From positions 1 through 64,000 of the forward strand of contig BPDI01000002.1 of assembly GCA_019654215.1 (NCBI GenBank): a stretch of 64,000 nucleotides of DNA. Reading direction: 5' to 3'. The notes below the pieces were generated by a model. That model searched no databases. It saw only the letters and a list, made by a program, of their open reading frames with translations, and was not told the DNA's origin. Below, in pieces: positions 59,571 to 64,000 of the stretch (position 1 is the stretch's first letter; the number at the start of each line of letters is the position of its first letter). This DNA is from Gammaproteobacteria bacterium (GTDB lineage: Bacteria > Pseudomonadota > Gammaproteobacteria > Pseudomonadales > Pseudohongiellaceae). The position numbers were made by a program, and so were the translations under genes.

Positions 59571-61119
59571 CTAGAGTCTATCAAGATCAGCAAGGTACTC
59601 ATTTGCTTGTTTGATAATTGATTGCTGCATTTCCGATCCCATTCTGTCCCATGTTGTATATAGCATTCTTAGCCGATGGTTTTTTTCTAGTTCGCTTCGA
59701 TGTTTGCTCATGAAATTCCAGTACAGACTGTTTAGCGGACAGGCGGAAGGTCCAAGCTTTTCTTTTATTTTGTAATGACAATCATTGCAATAATCGCTCA
59801 TCTTGTTTATGTAGTTTCCTCCCGCAGCAAAAGGTTTTGTTCCGACTAGTCCACCATCGGCAAACAATGCCATACCGCGAGTATTAGGCAATTCAACCCA
59901 CTCAATAGCATCGAGGTAAATACCTAAATACCACTGATCGACTTCCTTGGGATCTATGCCCGTTAGTAAGCAAAAGTTACCGGTCACCATAAGGCGTTTA
60001 ATATGATGCGCATAGGCATGTTCCAAGGACTGAGTTATCGCTTTTTTAGGCAACGCATGCGGGTGACCTGTCCAGAAAAACGCAGGCAATTTGTTTTCTG
60101 CATGAAAATAGTTTTTGCTGGCATATTCCGGCATGTTTGCCCAATACAACCCTCGTATAAACTCCCGCCAGCCTAAAATTTGCCGAACAAAACCCTCGAC
60201 CTGCGCTAAATCGATACCATCGCTAGCATGAAAACTTTTGATGGCCTGCTCAATAACTTCCAGTGGACTCAGCAATTTAGTGTTTAGCGCAAAAGACAAC
60301 CTAGAGTGATAGAGACTCCAACCATAGTCACTGCGTCCTGTTAGCGCATCTTGAAAATAACCGAATTGAGGCAGACATTGTTGGCAAAAAAAATGAAGAA
60401 GCTTTAAGGCTTCTGCGCGTGTTACCGGCCAGGTTAATGTTTCGCCTATTGAACCAATGTATTTCACTCGATGCTTGCGCAGCCTTTTTCCCCAATATCA
60501 GCAGCAGGCGTATTAAAAAGTAGGGGTTTGGGAATGTCGTCCAAATCTTTCTGTTTTAGTCTATTTCGATTCTCTTTGTCATAGTTCCATTGACCGCCCA
60601 AAGGATTTCCATCATCCATCAAAATCGAGTAACGGCGACGAAATTTTCTATAGAACGTTTCCATGCGCGTTGGCTTATTCGTCGTAAAATAGTGTTCAAT
60701 TTCGTGAAACGGTAGCAAAAAATGTTCGCTGTCTGATTCAATAATGTCGAAACCGGTTAGCTTTAGATTTCTAAATTGCTGAAGGAGTCTGTATTCATCG
60801 GGCCTCTGGTAATAAAAATCTTTGATTCATAGCGATCACAGGTTGAGCCAATCAGTTGTTCCAATGACGAATACTTAGCGGTTAACTCGAGGTTAAGATA
60901 TAAAACCTGATGACCAAGTTCGCGCAAGCGATCTGCGAACGCTGACATCGCTGCAAAAAAAGCAGTGAGTTTTTGAATATGGTGACGAGTGTATGCCGTT
61001 TCCTGATATAGTTCCGCGATGACGAAAAGCACGCTATCGTCAGTTTTTTTGAACCAGCTATGGTTTTCATTGAGCTGGTCCCCCAATATCCAGCGTAGGC
61101 TCCTATATTCTTCGGCCAT
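59571..61119 (-). CDS. FeS-type (6-4) photolyase/cryptochrome-related (PhrB/DPRP) protein, two frameshifts
   Basis: The span equals 516 codons, as in the FeS-BCP group. The N-terminal part is RWILGDQLNENHSWFK and FITRGPMNTDSF. After about 60,775 the next frame has LKLTGFDIIESDSEHFLLPF and FYRKFRRRYSILMDDGNPLG with GGQWNYDKENR. After TGA at 60464-60466 the last frame has GRSDYGWSLYHSRLSFALNT (FAD region), GWREFIRGLYWANMP and NTRGMALFADGGLVGTKPF. Four candidate 4Fe-4S cysteines are visible: GNFCLLTGI, then YCNDC and GPSACPLN. The group repairs (6-4) photoproducts or acts as a light sensor. Losing one G at the second break and one base at the first restores the frame. It is grouped with DUF523/DUF1722. 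Confidence 0.8.
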
Positions 61120-61339
61120 AAATATATCCTCAGTCTTAGGAGTAGATACGCTTGCTGTTATTTTCGGACTAACAGTTAGGAGAATATAGTTTTGGTGGTT
61201 TTCTGTTGGTGGTTCTGGATGAAGATAAATTTGTTTACCCCAAAAAAAATTTGATAGTTAAAGCTAGGATTAAGCAGGAATGGGCCCAAAATTCTTGATA
61301 GGATTGCGAAAAATCGAGAAAGAGCACTGACTAGTAGCA

Positions 61340-61737
61340 TTAGGGTTTAGTGTGAAAGCGGAGCACCATTGCAGCGAGCAATGCGGTAATAAATTCGTAA
61401 ATTAGAGCTCCGTAAGTGTAAATGCTAAGCGCATCAGTCGTCGCAACTGCGTTGAACAATCTACCTAAAGCAAGACTCCTATTGTTTTAGTGAGGAGCGC
61501 CAAACCAGCTTTATAAAAATCGTTCCTCAGTGCTGATAATAAACAAAAAAATCCGATACCTATCTGCAGTCCACCATACATCGCGCCTATTTCCGCATAG
61601 CCATTTCCATTTATCATCTGCAAACCACCGAAGTCAGCGGGAATATTAGGATTGAAAAACCCGAACAATCCATAAACAATAAATACGATTGCTGAAAACC
61701 AGAGTAAGCCTATACCTAAGATATTATGTTTTTGCAT
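61340..61737 (-). CDS. DUF4345-like small membrane protein, one frameshift
   Basis: From the ATG at 61737 (AGGA about 9 bases upstream) there are about 132 codons with four predicted helices. The first frame has IGLLWFSAIVFIVYGLFGFF, then NPNIPADFGGLQMINGNGYA and GGLQIGIGFFCLLSALR. It ends early near 61,470. The other frame supplies TTDALSIYTYGALIYEFITA and LLAAMVLRFHTKP with stop at 61340. The layout matches DUF4345 inner-membrane proteins, whose role is unknown. One indel near 61,470-61,480. A 220-base gap to the photolyase shows nothing else. Confidence 0.6.
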
Positions 61738-61963
61738 ATTATTTTTCCTGACTGATCTGCCAAGCCTATTAAGTGACATTATAATCACTAAGATGTAAAT
61801 CACACATTGTATAAGGCATGGGTTGATTCTGTGATGGGTAATTTAGAAACTCTGTTTAATCATGTTAGATCACTATGAAGAGGCCAATGGAAATAATCCA
61901 GATAGCCAAAGATCACGAGTAAATTTCAGTTACGAATTTCTATCTCTTTAGTATGCTCGCCTA

Positions 61964-62916
61964 CTAGATTCTGTTACGCAAACACAATTCCTCAGGATAA
62001 GGCGACAGAAAACGCTGAGTTTCAACATATTTATTCGGGAAGCTATTGAAATGACTCTTGAGCAAAGTAATCGGCACAATTATTGGCAATAATCCTTTTC
62101 GATAATGTTCTATCGATTCGGCTAGTGACTCTTTTTGCTTCTTCAGTAATTGCTTCTTCAGATATCCTTGCAGATGCATCAATACATTCGAATTGGATTT
62201 ACGCGTCGCGTGGCGGCTCAGCGCCTTCATGAAACTCGCAATATATTCGTTAGCTGCTTTATCGAGATCTATTGATGAAGCATCTGCTAACAACCTGCCC
62301 AGTCTCGAGCATTCGGCAGGACTATGTGCCATTAGCAAGAATTTGTAATCTCTATGGAACTCAAGAACCTTTTTAGCACTTAATCCCTCTTTGACAAGCT
62401 GCTGCCACTGGTGGTGAGCAAAAACTCGCGTGATAAAGTTTTCCTTGAGAATCGGATCATTAAGACGCCCGGCTTCTTCAACCGGGAGCAAGGGATATTT
62501 GTCCATCACCATCTTGGAATAAATTCCGCTTCCATGTTCTGCAGCGGGCATACCGTTATCCAGATAAACCTTCACCCGTGATACCCCGCAACTTGGAGAG
62601 CCCTTCACGAAAATGTAACCACTGATACTGTGTAAGGCAGGTAGGGTTTTCTCGGCAAACGATTTAAGTTTGTCTGTTACGTCGAAACTGGCATCATCTG
62701 ATCCAACAGCCCTGGGATTAGTGGGGTCGCCGACTAGTCTGATCGGCTTTCGGGGTACTCCAAGTCCGATGCTTACTTTTCCCGGGGATAAAGGGGTGTA
62801 CTCAAAATATTTTTGCAGTTGATCAGTACAGATAATTTGAGCGCTTTTTGGCCACCGTTGTAGCGCACTTCTTCCCCGAGCAGGCAACTGCTGATTCCTA
62901 TTTGGATCTTAGACAC
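61964..62916 (-). CDS. DUF523/DUF1722 (YbgA-like) protein, one frameshift near the 5' end
   Basis: A GTG at 62916 begins SKIQIGISSCLLGEEVRYNG, the DUF523 opening with its conserved cysteine. After about 62,820 the main frame continues LQKYFEYTPLSPGKVSIGLG, FVKGSPSCGVSRVKVY (the second DUF523 cysteine) and then DUF1722: VFAHHQWQQLVKEGLSAKKV, FHRDYKFLLMAHSP and HLQGYLKKQLLKKQK. Length is about 317 residues, as usual. These proteins are often neighbours of photolyase genes, as here, and are linked by annotation to DNA damage or light response. Biochemistry is unknown. One indel needs correction; a GTG start is inferred. Confidence 0.75.
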
Positions 62917-62972
62917 TATGTAACTATACCCCGCTAAGCTAGAGAAGCAATTTATTTTTAAGTAACTTTCCC

Positions 62973-63625
62973 TTACTCAGTCGTTACCACTGCGTTCTCC
63001 TGATTTGGGAGGGAATTGACTTCGATCATCACTTCGTTTCTGCGCATGAAAGGAAGAACATAAGGTGCATCGTAAGCCGCGGATTCGACAACTCCGATAG
63101 CGTCAATATTGGCCTCTTCAAGACTTTCCAGAAGTTCTTCCTTGCGACGGTTAAAGTTTCGTTCTGTCCATCTACCGGAATATCTGATTACCGCCATTAA
63201 TTGGCTAGGTATCAAACGCAGGCTAATTTCGTTGTTGGTAGGAGTTGGTGCCGTATCCATTGTAAATTTACCTGGCATCATAAAGGCTACTCGCCACCCT
63301 TCTTCTGTTTCATTGCGCTGGACAGGCGCTGTCATATCAATCTTTCACTTGTGGTGTCTGCTGCACCGGCGCAGTCATCGCAATATCTGTCTGACTCTCA
63401 TTAGCACCAGTTATGTAACGGAAAAGTCGCATAAACCCTCATTAGAAGAGCCACGGTAACTCGAGGAATCTTTCACAACGGTCTCCGCAACATATAAGGC
63501 TCATATTGCCGATATTCGACTGATCCATCTTGTAAACTACCTCATAGTCCGGAGTCTCAATGGCATTGGCATTCATGGCTGTCATCAATAAAAAAAGGGA
63601 AAAAAATTTTGGGTTCGATATTCAT
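62973..63625 (-). pseudogene. SOUL heme-binding family protein, frameshifted
   Basis: The ATG at 63625 has AAGGAGAAAG about 8 to 15 bases upstream. The leader (MNIEPKIFFPF then LLMTAMNANA) needs an indel in a T7 run. Then come IETPDYEVVYKMD, GFMRLFRYITGANESQTDIA and MTAPVQQTPQVKD in other frames. The intact 120-codon C-terminal ORF has MTAPVQRNETEEGWRVAFMM, PGKFTMDTAPTP and LRLIPSQLMAVIRYSGRWTE. IAMTAPV and the RYSG segment are SOUL/HBP signatures. An exported form of about 215 residues is predicted. At least four indels. The neighbour genes suggest a light or heme-stress setting. Confidence 0.65.
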
Positions 63626-63790
63626 GGGCAATCTTTCTCCTTGTAAGTTACTCAATCAAACGACCAGCACTGCAAGTTAGATCAGTTTTGGACTTACCTT
63701 TATAGGAGTCCCACAACATGTCTTAGTCGCTCTTTTTAATTAGCAATCTAAATTTCTAGAGGAGACGAAAAGTTGGAAGAAGGAGTCCGA

Positions 63791-64000
63791 ATGTTTTTTA
63801 AATCGAGATTGATACCAACGCTAGGTTTTCTGGGGTTAATCCCTTTCCTCAGCCGGTGTTATTGACCTTGCAGGTTTGGGCCTTTGGGTCTGGGGCCCTC
63901 GACATTGTTTATCGGGTACAGTGCCATGATCCTAGCTTTTTGAGGGGTTCGCTTTGGGGCGAAGGTTTGAGGATCGAGACTCTTTTGAGAGCAGGGGTTA
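63791..64000 (+). pseudogene. DUF3429-like membrane protein, partial at window end
   Basis: The ATG at 63791 has AAGGAG 5 bases upstream. It reads MFFKSRLIPTLGFLGLIPFL, then in other frames GVIDLAGLGLWVWGP, STLFIGYSAMILAF and GSLWGEGLRIETLLRAGV at the window edge. This matches DUF3429 inner-membrane proteins. Two or three indels occur within 210 bases (near 63,855, 63,895 and 63,940). The gene runs off the window, so the 3' end is unknown. Confidence 0.6.

Noticed and set aside
1-64000. CRISPR arrays, tRNA, rRNA, prophage or insertion sequences
   Set aside because: I saw no regularly spaced direct repeats, no tRNA-like cloverleaf with TTCGA arms, no rRNA signatures and no transposase or integrase motifs.

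Overview
The window looks like chromosomal DNA of a marine-type gammaproteobacterium. The evidence is a high density of exported catabolic and oxidoreductase genes, an FeS-type photolyase beside a DUF523/DUF1722 gene, and SNF and Spinster-like transporters. GC is moderate and RBSs are mostly AGGAG-like. This is inferred from gene families only; no rRNA or tRNA is present to confirm it. I found no insertion sequence, prophage, integrase or CRISPR array.

Layout. 1-1,823 is degenerate sequence. 1,824-9,371 holds a secreted protein of unknown function, a broken pectinacetylesterase, a heavily broken isocitrate-lyase-family gene facing a broken carboxymuconolactone decarboxylase (CMD), a glyoxalase-fold protein, an arylsulfotransferase-like lipoprotein and a monoheme secreted protein. 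9,413-15,330 holds a Baeyer-Villiger monooxygenase fused to an HSL-type esterase, a serine beta-lactamase-fold hydrolase and two secreted proteins. 15,398-21,627 is a minus-strand operon: PQQ dehydrogenase, then a secreted protein, DUF1592 and DUF1552. 21,765-23,783 is a decayed DUF3604/peptidyl-prolyl isomerase/HupE operon. 24,018-34,176 holds two more PQQ dehydrogenases, a heme c/copper monooxygenase-like protein, a decayed TlpA thioredoxin, a Cys-rich propeller, an FAD oxidoreductase and a PBP4-like protein. 34,177-35,429 has no convincing gene but carries a candidate structured, GGA-rich RNA. 35,430-43,329 holds a DUF457 protein and a minus-strand run containing a second heme/copper protein and an ASPIC/UnbV FG-GAP protein, then a fourth PQQ propeller. 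43,425-52,688 is a compact seven-gene minus-strand operon: DUF3604, alpha/beta hydrolase, MFS, amidohydrolase, SNF symporter, sirtuin, sulfatase. 52,819-59,473 holds ornithine cyclodeaminase-like, serine hydrolase, amidase, DUF3089 and triple-CMD genes. 59,571-64,000 is a light/stress-type group: photolyase, DUF4345, DUF523/DUF1722, SOUL and a partial DUF3429.

Theme. Most gene products are predicted to be exported or membrane-bound. They oxidise alcohols or sugars (PQQ enzymes), cleave esters, amides and sulfate esters, or carry heme c, which suggests periplasmic breakdown of diverse organic matter. This is inference; no substrate can be read from the sequence.

Caution. About half the genes are interrupted by one or more single-base indels, often in short homopolymers. 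The breaks cluster strongly: about 13 kb from 5.8 to 18.6 kb is almost clean, while other loci have five or more per kb. I could not decide between genuine gene decay and assembly error. Coordinates of broken genes are given as the full homologous span.
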